64,000 nucleotides of DNA from Glebionis coronaria (GCA_025667525.1 CM046876.1:483310557-483374556); one strand, 5' to 3'; shown: positions 44,701-57,200, numbered from the stretch's first letter. The notes: generated by a model from the letters alone, not told the origin. Program-made: numbers and translations.

Positions 44701-45239
44701 GGCACCTTAAGAATACCATTCATTTGGGACTCTGGTATCCGAGGGAAACCGGTTTCTTTCTAACGGCCTATTCAGATTCTGATCATGCAGGGTGTCTTGA
44801 TACACGTAAAAGTACTTCTGGTGGTGCACAATTTCTAGGTCAAGATAAGCTTGTGGGATGGTCTTCTAAGAAGCAGGATTGCACGTCACTATCATCAGCC
44901 GAAGCAGAGTATGTGTCTCTATCTGCGTGTTGTGCTCAAGTTCTATGGATGAGAACATAACTCACGGATTATGGCTTCCACTTTGATAAAGTACCTATGT
45001 ACTATGACTCAAAGTCGGCCATAGTCATCTCCTGCAATCCGGTACATCATTCTCGTACAAAGCACATTGATGTCAGATATCACTTCATATAGGAACAAGT
45101 TGAAAGAGGTATCGTTGAACTATACTTTGTTGGAACGGATTACCAATTAGCCGACTTGTTTACGAAAGCTCTGTCGAAAGATAGGTTTGAGTACCTCGTT
45201 AGGAAAATTGGTATGAGATGTTTGACTCAGCAGACCTAG
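41769..45239 (+). pseudogene. pol: COP-1 protease remnant, integrase, RT and RNase H (broken)
   Basis: The protease motif DSGCTKHMTG is at about 41781-41810. Integrase: [10 protein letters not shown]...CELCKAKR zinc region, LLHIDLCGPM, VRTDRGIEF and [12 protein letters not shown] (D, D, E). [13 protein letters not shown] and YVDDIIFGS (near 44290). RNase H: SDSDHAGC and [12 protein letters not shown]. In-frame stops at 42525, 43071, near 43234, near 43648, 44958 and 45091, plus a frameshift near 45230 that removes the LEVLA tail seen in COP-2. Homology to the intact COP-2 protein is continuous, so these are lesions, not domain ends. Confidence 0.92.
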
Positions 45240-47818
45240 AGATTCTGGCAAAGGTGCCTGCTTGATTTATCTATCAAACATCTACTTGTAAATATCATTG
45301 AAAAAAGCAAAATACAAAAATATAAAACATATAAAAACAAAACACAAAAATAAAAATCTTTCAAAATCCAAAAATATTCTTCTCGACATGTCTTTCAGTA
45401 TCGATAATATGGACGTGCCTAGAAATGTCGCTCAATAACGACACGAGTGTGTACATAAAGCTCGAATGAAAGTTGTAAATATTTTTCAAAACATGTCATT
45501 TCTTCTTTTAATAAAGGAAATTGTCTATTTTGGACAATATTTCCAAACAAGGGGTAGAGCAATCTATCTTGGGTTGAGCTTGTAACAAAACATTCAACGT
45601 TTTGAGCTCAACATAATGGCTTGTAATCACTTTCAGATTGCAACCCGGATCTAAATTCATGGGGGAGTGTACGCTTTTGTACTCTTACCCTTAGCAAAAG
45701 AAGTTAAATCTTCTTACACTTGAGTGGATTCGTCAAGACATTCAAAGTCTATGAACTCAAGTTTATGCTTTAGAAAAACCTTTTCGACAAAAAGAATTGA
45801 TTTTTCAAAAAGCGTTGAACACAATTTTTTCAAGAATTTCTCAATGATATTCAAAATCTTTCAAAAATTGTGTGTTCAACAACTCCTTTCCTCAAAATTT
45901 TAATGTGGATCATATCCTCGTAACGACAATTCCATTGGATAAATTTTTGAGGGGGAGCATTTTAACTTCATGTAAACATTAACACATCTTTCTCCCGGAG
46001 ATTTTCAAGACTATTTTTCAAAATATATTTTAATCAAATTTGGTATCTCTAATATCAAATGATTTTATATATTAGAGATAGGGGAGAAAATGTGATTAAA
46101 ATGTGATCTTATATAAGACTCAAGCACTTTAACTCTTACCTACATGTGCGAAACACTTTCGATTATCGATGCACATGTGAAGGGGGAGCATTTCTGAAAC
46201 GACAAAACTATCAAGGTGTTAAATGTTTTTCAAACACCTTGTTAGACATTTGAAGTGGTTTTCATGGTTACGATCAAATATCCACAACATCTTTAATTCA
46301 CGACGTTATTGGTGTCAAAAGGGTGGTTAGGTTTAAGTCCTATGATCCAACCAGAACCGGAGGGATCTTCCCAGGGACAATCCAATAGATTACTAGAAGT
46401 CCTTAGGAAAGATGGAGTAGAACGTGAACGTAGAAGAATGCCGACTAAGTACTGATGCTAGCACTGGAACAATCACAACAAGGTGCTAGTAATGATGTCT
46501 TGGTAAGCATTGAAGGGGTTGAAGAATGAAAAAGAAATGTAAGGATAAAGGATGTAAAGAAATTAGCCCTCCATAAAACTTAGGCAGAAATCGGGTCAAC
46601 ACATCATGAAGACAATCTCATCATGGACCCAGTGATGAAGTGCACAACCCTTTCCTAGCTACTCAGGCTTCTCTCAAAAGAAGTTTGTTTTATTGTCACG
46701 GAGAACAACATGACTTCTATTGACTTTCTCACTTCGAGATAGTTGATATTGAATAGGTGGCATCTACTCCAGCCTCCGACCACTAAAAGTGCACAAATCG
46801 AGTTTAGAGCCAAGAGATCAATCAAATCTCGTTAGGACACACGAATGAAGATCAAGAGAGTCCTACGCTATATCCTTGTGATATTGCTAGAACACTCAGA
46901 GTGATACAACCTAGTATTCACAATGATGAGTGGAAATCCTTCCAGTGTTAACATCAAACAACACTGCGGTAGGTCATATGCAAGATTCTTTATGAATTGA
47001 ACATGTGTAAAACTGAAAAGCAACAGTGGTTTGATTCTGAGTTGATTCAAACTCGTTTCAGGTTTCTACGCAATATCTTTATGGTCTTGCCAGAACATTC
47101 AGAGTGATATTCATTAATATTCACAGTGACGAATGGAAATCCTTCTAGCCTCAACATCAAACAGCGCTACGGTAGGTGACTTGTGAGATTCTTATGAATC
47201 AAGCTTGTGTCAACTGGAAAGCAACAATGGTAAGATTCTTTACGAATCACACTTGTTCCAGGAATTTGAATTGACGACTTTAATCAAGCGGATATCTATC
47301 CAATTGATTCACTCTTTATGTTCGCAGTCTTGCTTTGAGACGGTCGAGTAAAGAGAACGGCTAGTACAGCCGCGAAACCCTGTCAAGGAGATTCTTAATT
47401 GAATCTACCTATCACAGGTACGGATTTAATATCGTATAACGGTCTTCACCGACCGGAGGTAAAACGCTACCGATTTAGGACGAATGTCAAAGCCATTCAG
47501 TCCGTGTCTATGTTTTGTGTCGAGAAGGTGGCGTCACGGTGTACACAGCAAAGTCAATGATTCAAAAACCACATACTCATGCCTAAAGACATATTCAACA
47601 ATTAATAGTGTGAGCATGTGGATGAAGACACAAGATGGCAAAGACAAGTCAAGGATGATTTGAAGATCTCAAGCTTAAAGACAAAGTCGAAAGACAACGA
47701 CAAAGGCTCAAAGAACACAACATGAAGAATCAAGACTATAATTACACGTTCAAGACTCATTTATTGAGAGATTAGTGATCTCTAAAAATTTCCTAAATGA
47801 CCAAGGTTTATGACCTCT
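45240..47818 (+). other. COP-1 3' non-coding region
   Basis: 2.6 kb without a protein-like frame. It aligns with the COP-2 3' region (shared CTATGATCCAACCAGAACCG at about 46338 and 58831). It contains four further GGGGGAG-like tracts (near 45660, 45950, 46080, 46182). No env-like ORF. Confidence 0.8.
46878..47270 (+). repeat. Imperfect ~200-bp tandem duplication in the COP-1 3' region
   Basis: Two diverged copies, each with TTGCCAGAACATTCAGAG-like and TGGAAATCCTTC(C/T)AG sequences, ACATCAAACA and CTGAAAAGCAACA or CTGGAAAGCAACA. The same dimer is present in COP-2 at 59312-59700, so it predates the split of the two families. Confidence 0.75.
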
Positions 47819-47831
47819 CATTGGGGGAGAT
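47819..47831 (+). other. COP-1 polypurine tract
   Basis: CATTGGGGGAGAT directly upstream of the 3' LTR. Confidence 0.88.
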
Positions 47832-48227
47832 TGTTAGCCTCAAAATATTGAGTCAAACAAGAATGCTCGGTCATATGTTTATTATGTATCGTATTTTAGA
47901 ACGTTGTAATATGTAGTATATTAGTCGTGTTATACGGGCTTAACTTTAGGCTAAAGTTCATTGATAAGTAACTAAAGCCCAAAAGGAAAGCCCGGCCCAA
48001 ACCATATAGTCCATAAAGAAGCCCGCATGTGGGTTGACTATATATACCCTTCCTAGCATGTTAGGAAGGGTGTTGGTTCATTTTATTCTCACTTCTCCTA
48101 ATCTAATATCACCTAGTTCCAACCATTTTCTCTCTACTTTCTCTCACTACTTTCTCTCTCTAGAATTCATCTTCTTCATCTATTTTCTTTCTTTAATTCG
48201 TGCTATATCATCTAAATATATGGGACA
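47832..48227 (+). repeat. COP-1 3' LTR
   Basis: 396 bp, three differences from the 5' LTR by eye. TATATA box followed by the hairpin at 48046-48071. Confidence 0.93.
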
Positions 48228-48444
48228 ATAGGAATTGTGCCCTTCCAACCTTTGTTTCGTGGTTATTTGTGCATTGTGGTTTTTAGATGATCATGATTTT
48301 CACGATTGGAGCCTCTCGTGTTCGTTTTATGGGAGCAATCGATCGTTTACTTTGAAGAATTTCTCGATATCCATATGATATATCCTTGATTGTTCTAACC
48401 TTAGGTTTTTAGCACACTTCATAAACGGCTATTAATTAACGGTT
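48228..48444 (+). other. Remnant between COP-1 and COP-3, probably GYP-A interior
   Basis: 217 bp of non-coding DNA. By the nesting logic it should continue the GYP-A sequence cut at 12439. The first bases (ATAGGAATTG) resemble the left flank (TAGGGGATT) only imperfectly. Confidence 0.45.
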
Positions 48445-48765
48445 TGTTAGAAATACGTTTTAACGTATATTAGAAGTATCGGACACTCCACAATATTAGT
48501 TAGGTTGTAATAGCTCGTAGTTAATGTTACTTATTAAATTAAATAAGAAACCGACCCATGGGCTTGTCATGGGTCGGCCCAAGCCCAAATAGTAGCCTTG
48601 GATATAAATACCCCTTTCCACCATGGAAAGGGGTTGGTGGTTGATATTCCATTTTTCTCATTTTGAATAAAAACACATAGTTTCTCTCTCACTTTCTCTC
48701 ACTAGTTTCTCTCTCTAGGAATCTTCAACCCACTTCATAGATTCATAGTTTATCAATATTCTACA
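48445..48765 (+). repeat. COP-3 5' LTR
   Basis: 321 bp, TGTTAGAAAT...TTCTACA. Near its 5' end ATACGTT-tt-AACGTAT is a perfect palindrome. TATAAATA at 48603-48610 abuts the perfect hairpin CCCCTTTCCA-cca-TGGAAAGGGG at 48611-48633, then CT-rich tracts. Related to, but distinct from, the COP-4 LTR. Confidence 0.9.
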
Positions 48766-48767
48766 TT

Positions 48768-48780
48768 TGGTATCAAGAGC
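48768..48780 (+). other. COP-3 primer binding site (variant)
   Basis: TGGTATCAAGAGC: one extra A compared with the initiator-Met complement TGGTATCAGAGC. COP-4 has the identical variant. Confidence 0.82.
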
Positions 48781-49028
48781 TATAGGGTGATTTAAGGTAA
48801 TGATTTGTGTTGTTATTTAGTTTTTTGTTTGTATTAGTGTTCTTTAAGAAGATCCATCTTGATTCTTGGAGTTTTTGGTGATTTTGTGATTGGGATTAGT
48901 AGATAAGTATTAGTTTTTACTTATTATTGTAGAAATCACAAAACTTTTTGGGTTATTTGGTAAAAATCTGGGTTTATTTCATCATTTTTTGATCGACTGT
49001 TACTCAAACAACCTTCTTTTCCCAGTAA

Positions 49029-49480
49029 AGTTCCGAACCAAAAAGTTCCGAACCAAAAAGTTCCGGATCAAGTCAAAAAGTTCCAGATCAACCAAAGTTC
49101 CGGATCAAAAAGTTCCGAACCAAAAGTTCCGGATCAAGGAAAGTTCCGGATCAAAAAGTTCCGAACCAAAAGTTCCGGATAAAGGAAAGTTCCGGATCAA
49201 GGAAAGTTCCGAACCAAAAGTTCCGAACCAAAAGTTCCGGATCAAGGAAAGTTCCAGATCAAAAAGTTCCGAACCAAAAGTTCCGGATCAAGGAAAGTTC
49301 CGGATCAAGGAAAGTTCCGGATCAAGACAAAGTTCCGAATCAAAAAGTTCCGAACCAAAAGTTCCGGATCAAGGAAAGTTCCGGGTCAAATCTTCCGAAC
49401 CAAAAGTTCTGGATCAAGGAGTTCCGAGCCAAAATCTTCCGAATCAACACTTTCGAATCAACAAAAGTTCCGGATCAAGG
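49029..49480 (+). repeat. COP-3 leader word array (GTTCCGAACC / GTTCCGGATC)
   Basis: About 24 exact GTTCCG copies in 450 bp in two forms, AAAGTTCCGAACCAA and AAAGTTCCGGATCAA, mixed without fixed order, plus one-base variants. The array contains no stop codon in the gag frame, so it is open for about 210 codons before the gag ATG, but has no ATG in that frame. Confidence 0.93.
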
Positions 49481-49618
49481 GATATTTTACTTGTTTTTTC
49501 GAGATTTTTTTTAGAGGATTTAATCTTGGTTTCTTACAACAAAAAAATCAACACAACTCACAAACTTTACTTCACTGCTCGATCAACCGATAATCTTTGT
49601 CTCTTTGAAGTGATCAAA

Positions 49619-52165
49619 ATGAATCCGAATTCATTAATGCCTCAGATGACATCACTTACGGACATTTTCGTCATTACGGGAACAGATAATCGCCCTCCAA
49701 TGCTTATTAAAGAAGTTATTGAAGCATGGCAAGGCCGTATGATGTCATACCTTAAGGGAAAACCGACATATGGGAGGCTTATGGTTAAGTCAATTCTAAA
49801 TGGTCCACTTGACTATGGTACCATCGTGGTTAACAATGTGACTCGACCAAGGGAGTTTGAAGAACTTACACCAGCTCAACAACTTAATGCCGATGCAGAC
49901 GAAAAGGCTCTTCAAACCATTCTCCAAGCCCTTCCACATGACATCTATCGCATGGTAAGTCAGTATACGGTTGCAAAGGATTTATGGGAACGTCTAAAGG
50001 TGTTGCTACAAGGTACGTCTCTTACCAAACAGGAAAGGGAATGTCAGTTGTATGATCTGTTTGATAGATTCACGTACAGCCCAGGGGAAACGCTACACGA
50101 CTACTACTTCAGATTCACTACTCTCATGAATGATCTGAATGTATACAATCTCGTGATTGCTCCATTCCAGGTTAACACCAAATTTTTGAATACTTTACCT
50201 CAAGCTAAATGGGGTGAGTATATTACCGATGTAAAGTTAACCAGGGATTTGCATAAGTGCAATTTAGATCAACTCTATGCTTTTCTTCAGCAGCATGAGA
50301 AACACGTGATCATGCACCGTTTGCCTCGAGGTATGTACCCTGATTCTTTAGCTTTGATGGCAAATCAACCAAGTTTGTCCTACAACAACACTCCTTATAT
50401 CATGGGACACCAAGCCTATCATCCATCACCGTACATGACTCCAAGCTTCCCCCAATATTCGATTCTGCCGCAACCACCCACCTCACATCATCAACAATAT
50501 CGGTTTAGTGCACCTTCACCTCAGAGAGAACCACAAGCTTCACACTATGCCTCACAACCTCACCCATATTCACCAGCAAGCAATGCACCTTATGGTCAGT
50601 CATCATACCCTTCTTATCAAGAAAATGCTGCATATCCATCAAGCTATTCTGACCACATGAGTATTCCTCAACAAGACCAAGCATTGTATTATGATAATGA
50701 TGAAGTTCCCATTCCTGAGTTCCAACAAGGAACTGACCCAGTTGAAATGTTAGCCACTTTGTCTGCTTATCTCACAAAGACATTGAGCAAACGAGGATTT
50801 CGAGGACCAGCTCCTACTAACAATCAGCTGAGGAATTCATCCAATTCTCGCCAACAAGCTACTATTGAGAACGACAGGGTAATGGTTCAACCTATTCAAC
50901 CTTATCAGGGGAGACCTACTACATCAACTACCAATGCACGCACGGTCAATCCTGCTGCAATGGTCAACACTCCTCCACGGGCTAATTCCACAGGCAAGTT
51001 GAGAATGATTACATGCTACAACTGTAAGGAAGAAGGTCACATGTCCAGGGATTGCAAAAAACCCAAGAGGAGAAGGGATGGTCAATGGTTTGCAGAGAAG
51101 ATTTATCTGGTAAACACTCAGGCACAAGGAAGGGAACTTGATGAAGAGGAGCTTGCATTTCTTGCTGATCCAGGGATTGCTGAACAAGACGTTGTCACCA
51201 CACAGAATGCAGCATACCAAGCAGATGATCTTAATGCCTACGATTCAGACTGTGATGAACTTTAATCTGCACAGGCAGCTCTTATGGCAACTATCTCTAG
51301 CCTAGGGCCAGAAAAAAGATCGGAGGTACTTATTAATACCACTGATAATACCACTGATACTAGTATTCAACCACATCAAGTTGTGCAAGAGAGTGCTGAT
51401 TCGAATGAGTCTTCGGTGGTGAGTCTTTCAAATGAGGAGACAATCAATGATAGTAATATCAATGTGAGTCCCCAGACTTTGAGTGAAACACAACCGGGAG
51501 TCATTTCGCATACGCATACTCCTGCTCAACAAGATTTGGTCATGGTTCCTGCTACATTACTTAGCCAAATGAATGCTGCACTCTTAGAAACCATAGCTAA
51601 GAATAAGAATTTGTCTGATGAGCTTGCCTTATGCAATGAGAAAGTTTAAACTTTGGAATTAGTTCCTTCGTCTAGTGTTCTAACAAATCCCGAATATGAT
51701 CATTTTCGAAACAAACAAATGGGTCATTTGCAAGAAATTGAAACCTTAAGAGCAGATCTTTCTAAAGAACTTAGAGAAAAAGAGTTAGTGGTCACTAATT
51801 TTCAAAAACTTCAAACGGATTTTGAGTTACTCGAGTCTAAAAAGAATGAAATGGAGATTAATGCTGCTAATAAGATTAGAAGTCTAGATTATTTGCTTTT
51901 AAGACAATACGCTGCCTCTCAACTAGTGCACTTATTTGATGCTTCGTTTAGAGAATTTAACTTATCGCGTCAAAAAGGCCTTCCCCCTAACCCACGGTAT
52001 GCAAAACAAGCTTTTATCCATAGTCCTAGACTTTATAATGCAACCCAATTAGGATTGGTCTTAGACCCGATTGTTATTTTTGAGGATCACACTAATAAGG
52101 ATCTAGTTGATGAGAATCAGTCATACAACTTTGCAAAATATCCCGATTGTGATTATTTTAAAATG
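49619..52165 (+). pseudogene. gag: COP-3 gag (two in-frame stops, then cut by COP-2)
   Basis: The ATG at 49619 ([15 protein letters not shown]) is the first in frame. Copia Gag: [58 protein letters not shown]...[39 protein letters not shown] Pro/Gln/Ser/Tyr-rich linker precedes the zinc knuckle [14 protein letters not shown] (about 51014-51055). An in-frame TAA at 51263-51265 and another at 51647-51649 interrupt a Ser/Thr-rich and then coiled-coil region. The frame is cut at 52171 and resumes at 60650. Confidence 0.9.
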
Positions 52166-52170
52166 AATCA

Positions 52171-52527
52171 TGTTAGCCTTATATTTTATATAGTCGAACA
52201 AGAATGTAATAGGTCATCTTAGTCGTTATTGGTCATGTATTGTAATAGGTTAGTCGGGAAAACCGGGCTTGGACTTTAAGCTAATATTGTATAAGTTAGG
52301 GGCGTAAGCCCAAAACAAAGCCAAGCCCGGCCCAAGGAAACAAAGCCCACGGCCCAAAAGGCCAAGGGTATATAACCCTCTTTCACATGTGAAAGAGGGT
52401 GTTGGTTCATTTCATAAAACACATAGTTTTAGTGTAAACCTTCCACTTCTCTCTCTACTTTCTCTTTCTACTTTTCTTCTATTTCTCTCTCTAAGAATCT
52501 TGTGTTATGGATTGATTGGGAACAACA
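52171..52527 (+). repeat. COP-2 5' LTR
   Basis: TGTTAGCCTT...GGGAACAACA. TATATAA at 52369-52375, directly followed by the perfect 26-bp palindrome 52375-52400 (ACCCTCTTTCACA and its exact complement), then CT-rich tracts. Confidence 0.95.
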
Positions 52528-52529
52528 TT

Positions 52530-52541
52530 TGGTATCAGAGC
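52530..52541 (+). other. COP-2 primer binding site
   Basis: TGGTATCAGAGC, exact complement of the initiator tRNA-Met 3' end. Confidence 0.93.
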
Positions 52542-54298
52542 TAACCGGGGGTGTTTCGTGTTTTTGATTCGTGATCTTGTTCGTGTTTGTGCTTGATTCG
52601 ATCTCGGTTTGAATTTCTTATCACTCTCTAAAATCTGTCCATTTTTTTGTTGTGACATTTGTGTTATCTGAGTTATCAATTTTGTCCTGTTTTTACTTTT
52701 AATCCCTTTTACTGTTTCCTTTGTGATCATTTTTTTTAAGTTTCTTTGTCATTTCTTTCCCATCTCGTTAACTGTTTCTTTACCACTTTATTGGTAAAAG
52801 GACAAGGAATTTCACATATTCATCTATTGGGGAAAGGACAAATATTTCAAAAGTTTCAAAGATTCATTTTTTTCGGCTGTAAAACCGCTTTACGATGGAA
52901 GTATTACGATCACTTTCCGATGCCTTTTCAGATGGATATTGCGACAGCTTCTTCTACGGATTTATTCCGATGGGGTCTTTTTTACACATGCGATGGTTAG
53001 GGCTGTCTCATTGCGATGGGTGGCTTGATCCATCGCAATGGCATTCATGTCGACATGCTGCCAAAATTTTTCCAACATTGCGATGGATTTTGGTTTATTG
53101 CGATGGATAAAGCATTATTGCGATGGACTGATAACCAAAACATTGCGATGCCTTTTTCAGAAATATTCCGATGGTGACTCGTAATATTGCGACGACTTGT
53201 GCTTAAATCTGATAATATTGCGATGACTTCATCATACAAAAAAAAAAAAAAAAGAAAACAGCATTTTAAATTTCACTTTTATCTCACCACAAACCGACTC
53301 TACCTTTTCCCTTCGTCTCCATAACAATTAAACTGACTCATATAATCAAAACTGATCTCAGATTACAACTCGTCATAAATCTTTATAGATTTTACGAGTT
53401 TTTATTCATTCATCACAGATCCATGTCATGGCCTACACCATCATTACTATTCGAATTTAAAGAAAGATCTATAACAATTATGTTATAATCTGCCTTTGAT
53501 TCGTTTAATTATACACATGCATGAGCCAACTAAACCTACCCGAGACCTCATTAATAAAGATCTTGATGTCATGTGTGTCAAATCGTCTTGACCTTGTGGC
53601 TTCATTAGAGATTCGTTTATTCACATTGAAGATTAATGGTTTTTTTTGTGTGATTAGTTTATTGGAGTGGGTGATTATATGCTTTTATTTGGTTTAGATG
53701 GTTTTGAGATCTGAGTGTTGAGATATGATGTGACGGAGATAAAAAGGTTGCGATGGTGATCATTGTCTCTTTGACTGGTTGATATTAGGATGATGATAGA
53801 TCGATCTGTTTGATGAGATAGAGGCAGGGGTTTCATCTGTTGGGAAGATAAATGATGGGGCGGATGAAACAAGGTAGAGGGATTAGGTTTTGTATGAGTA
53901 TGATTAGGGTAAAGGGTATAACTTGGGATTTATATATCTCGAGTCTAATTTTTAGGTCGGTATGTGTGACGGGTCACATGGGCTCAATAAAACTTGGGTT
54001 AAACATAATATCTTGGCCAAATGTTACATTTGCTTATAGTTGGGTTAACTGGGTTTATTGTTACCCTATTTTGTCTTGGGAGGTCATGTTATAGTATGTC
54101 AAGAATGGACCAGGTATGGCAATTGTGGATGGGCCGTATACTATAAGATGGTACTACCTGATCTTTGATGGGCCGAGATTTGGGCTAACACACTTTGCTA
54201 ATAATCATATCTCAAAAGTGCCATATGGACCGGATGTATTATTTTGGAGATATTGGTGCATACGGGTTCATTTCGTTCAAAGAAAAACCTCGTTTTGA
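52542..54298 (+). other. COP-2 leader
   Basis: Non-coding. It holds the word array (52893-53230), a run of about 16 A near 53238-53253, and sequence related to the COP-N1 leader. There is no gag. It ends with a stop codon at 54296-54298 in the pol frame. Confidence 0.8.
52893..53230 (+). repeat. COP-2 leader word array (TTCCGATGG / TTGCGATGG)
   Basis: Irregularly spaced sense copies of ATTGCGATGG (most common), ATTCCGATGG and variants, about fifteen in 340 bp, with one or two reversed copies. It aligns along its length with the COP-N1 array. Confidence 0.88.
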
Positions 54299-57200
54299 AA
54301 CCCTAGTCTCTCAAAAAAATTTCGACGACCTCACCGCGCATCAGTTGGGTGTATCACTATAAAACGGGTTTATTACGTCGAGGGACTGAATCACAATTTA
54401 TTCTCGGTTGGTCAATTTTGTGATGCGGATTTGGAAGTGGCTTTTCGGAAATCTACTTGCTATGTTAGAGACTACGATGGGAATGAACTTCTTACAGGTT
54501 CTCGTGGTTCTGATCTCTACACAGTAACTCTTCAAGACACATCTTCAACAAATCCAATTTGCTTAATGGCTAAAGCATCATCATCTCAAGCATGGTTATG
54601 GCATCAACGACTGTCACATCTCAATTTTGACACCATCAACTTGCTTTCTAAGAATGATATTGTGACCGGTCTTCCTAAGTTGAAATTCGTCAAAGACCAT
54701 CTTTGTTCTTCTTGTGAGTTGGGGAAAGCAAAACGGAAGTCTTTCAAAACAAAGACTACCCCTAGCTCAAAAGGACGATTGGAACTTCTACACATGGATT
54801 TATGTGGTCCCATGCGTGTAGAGAGTATTAACGGGAAAAAGTATATTCTAGTGATTGTCGATGATTACTCTAGATACACATGGACTTTCTTCTTAAGGTC
54901 CAAAGATGAAACACCAGAGGTTCTCAAAAACTTTCTCAAGATGATACAACGCAATCTTCAAGCTCAAGTCTTAACCGTAAGAACGGATAGGGGTACTGAA
55001 TTTTTGAACAAGAACTTGCAATCTTATTTTCAAGAAGAAGGCATCGAACATCAAACGTCTATTGCTCGAACTCCTGAACAAAACGGCGTTGTCGAAAGAC
55101 GGAACCGTACTTTGGTAGAGGCTGCTCGAACAATGCTTTCTGCTTCAAAATTACCGCTATTCTTCTGGGCTGAAGCAATTGCAACTGCCTGTTATACTCA
55201 GAATCGTTCTCTCGTTATCCCTAGACATGAAAAGACACCTTACCACATCATCAATAGCAGGAAACCTACTGTAAAATTCTTTCACGTATTTGGATCTTTA
55301 TGCTACATCCTTAAAGACGGTGAGAATCTCGACAAGATGAAAGAAAAAGGTGATGCATGTATTTTTGTGGGGTATGCTACATTGTCGAAAGGATATCGGG
55401 TCTATAACAAGAGAACAAAGATCATTGTCGAAACAATTCATGTGAACTTTGACGAATTGCCACAAATGGTACTTGATCACAACAGCTCAAGTCCCGCACC
55501 TCAATGTCCAGCAATGGCACCTACACACAACAGTGTATGTCCCGTGCAAGAATGTCAACAAAGTACTCCTACAGCAGACTCGACGGATACAACACATATG
55601 AATGAGTTGGTTGATTTATATGATCCAATGTTTGATGAATATTACTATGGAAACAATCAAGTTGTGTCAAAGCCTTCCGCTGTCAATACTGCTGATGCAC
55701 CATCACAAAGCCAACAAGACACAACTGCCTCTACTTCAGCAACCGTTGCTCAAGAGACTATTCCATTGGTTATTCAACAAACTCAAGAAACTGTCATACA
55801 ACCAACATCACCAACCATCAATGCTGAAGGAGGAAACAACAATCAAGCAGTCGATGCACAACCTGACGATGAAGAATTTATCAATCCGTTCGGTACACCG
55901 GTACACGAAGTCGGAGAGTCTTCTACTCAACATGTTGATCCATCCAACATGCATACATTCTACCAACCATATCCATCCACTCACCATTGGACACGTGATC
56001 ATCCATTGGTGCAAGTAATTGGAAATCCTTCACAATCGGTTCGAACACGCAGACAACTCGAAACCGATGGCGATGTGTGTATGTATGCACTCACCGTGAG
56101 TTCAACTGTACCTACAAACATCAAACAAGCCATGACTGATCATGCGTGGATTGAATCAATGCAAGACGAAATTCATCAGTTTGAACGCCTAAATGTTTGG
56201 GAACTTGTTGACCGACCCTATGGAATGTCAATTTTAGATTTCAAATGGATCTGGAAAAACAAACTGGATGAAGAACAAACCATCATCAAAAACAAATCTC
56301 GTCTTGTGGTTAAGGGATACCGTCAACAAGAAGGCATAGACTACGATGAATCATTCGCTCCAGTCGCTCGTTTGGAAGCAGTCAGGATATTCCTTGCTTA
56401 TGCTGCACATAAGGGCTTCACGGTTTTTCAGATGGACGTCAAAACAGCTTTTCTCAACGGTCATTTGAAGGAAGAAGTGTATGTGAATCAGCCGGAAGGA
56501 TTCGTCGATCCTCATCATCCTGACAAAGTCTATCGTCTCAAGAAGGCTGTATATGGACTTAAACAAGCTCCAAGGGCATGGTACGAAGAACTTTCAAACT
56601 TCTTGGTGTCCAAAGGATTCTCCAAAGGTTCTATTGATCCTACTCTCTTTACTAATAAATATGGGGATGACATAATGCTGGTGCAAGTTTATGTTGATGA
56701 CATTATTTTTGGTTCTACGAACCCAAAACTTTCAAAACGTTTTGAAAAATTAATGCACAGCAGATTTGAAATGTCAATGATGGGGGAGCTAAAATTCTTT
56801 TTAGGCCTCCAGATTCATCAATCCCCACGTGGTATCTTCATTAACCAAGCTAAGTATGCTCAAGAGATACTTAAAAAGCATGGTATGACCTCATGTGCTC
56901 GCGTTAGTACACCATTGTCGACCACATCCCTAGACGCTGACTTGTACTCATATCCCGTAGATCAAACGCGATATCGCAGTATGATCGGGTCACTTATGTA
57001 CCTTACAGCCAGCAGGCCTGATATTCATCATGCCACATGCTATTGTGCACGATATCAAGCCAGACCTACTCAAAAGCACCTCAAAGAGGTTAAACGGATC
57101 TTTCGGTACCTTAAGAATACCATTCACATGGGATTCTGGCATCCGAGGGAAACCGGTTTTCATCTAACGGCTTTTTCAGATTCTGATCACGCAGGTTGTC

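Larger units (their letters stand above)
12440..48227 (+). mobile_element. COP-1: Ty1/copia retrotransposon carrying two nested gypsy elements
   Basis: 396-bp LTRs at both ends, TGGTATC primer site, polypurine tract GGGGGAGAT, and copia-order domains (gag, zinc knuckle, protease, integrase, RT, RNase H). It is split by GYP-B (13552-28138 including duplication) in the leader and TAT-1 (29287-40248) in gag. Its own length would be about 10.2 kb. The coding part carries many stops and at least two frameshifts. No clean 5-bp duplication flanks it: GGATT on the left against ATAGG on the right (GGAAT three bases further). The LTRs differ at only three positions by eye. Confidence 0.9.

Noticed and set aside
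42525..45093. Directed C-to-T mutation (RIP-like) as cause of the COP-1 stops
   Set aside because: Against COP-2 some stops fit C-to-T (CAA to TAA at 42525 and 44958), but others, such as AAG to TAG at 45091, do not; the spectrum is mixed.
45240..47818. env-like gene in the COP-1 3' region
   Set aside because: Copia and Athila relatives can have an env-like ORF here, but only frames under about 65 codons exist and none has signal or membrane features.
48989..49618. N-terminal extension of COP-3 Gag by about 210 codons
   Set aside because: No ATG in the frame, repetitive peptide from the word array, and normal Gag homology begins at the ATG at 49619. Kept only as a finding.
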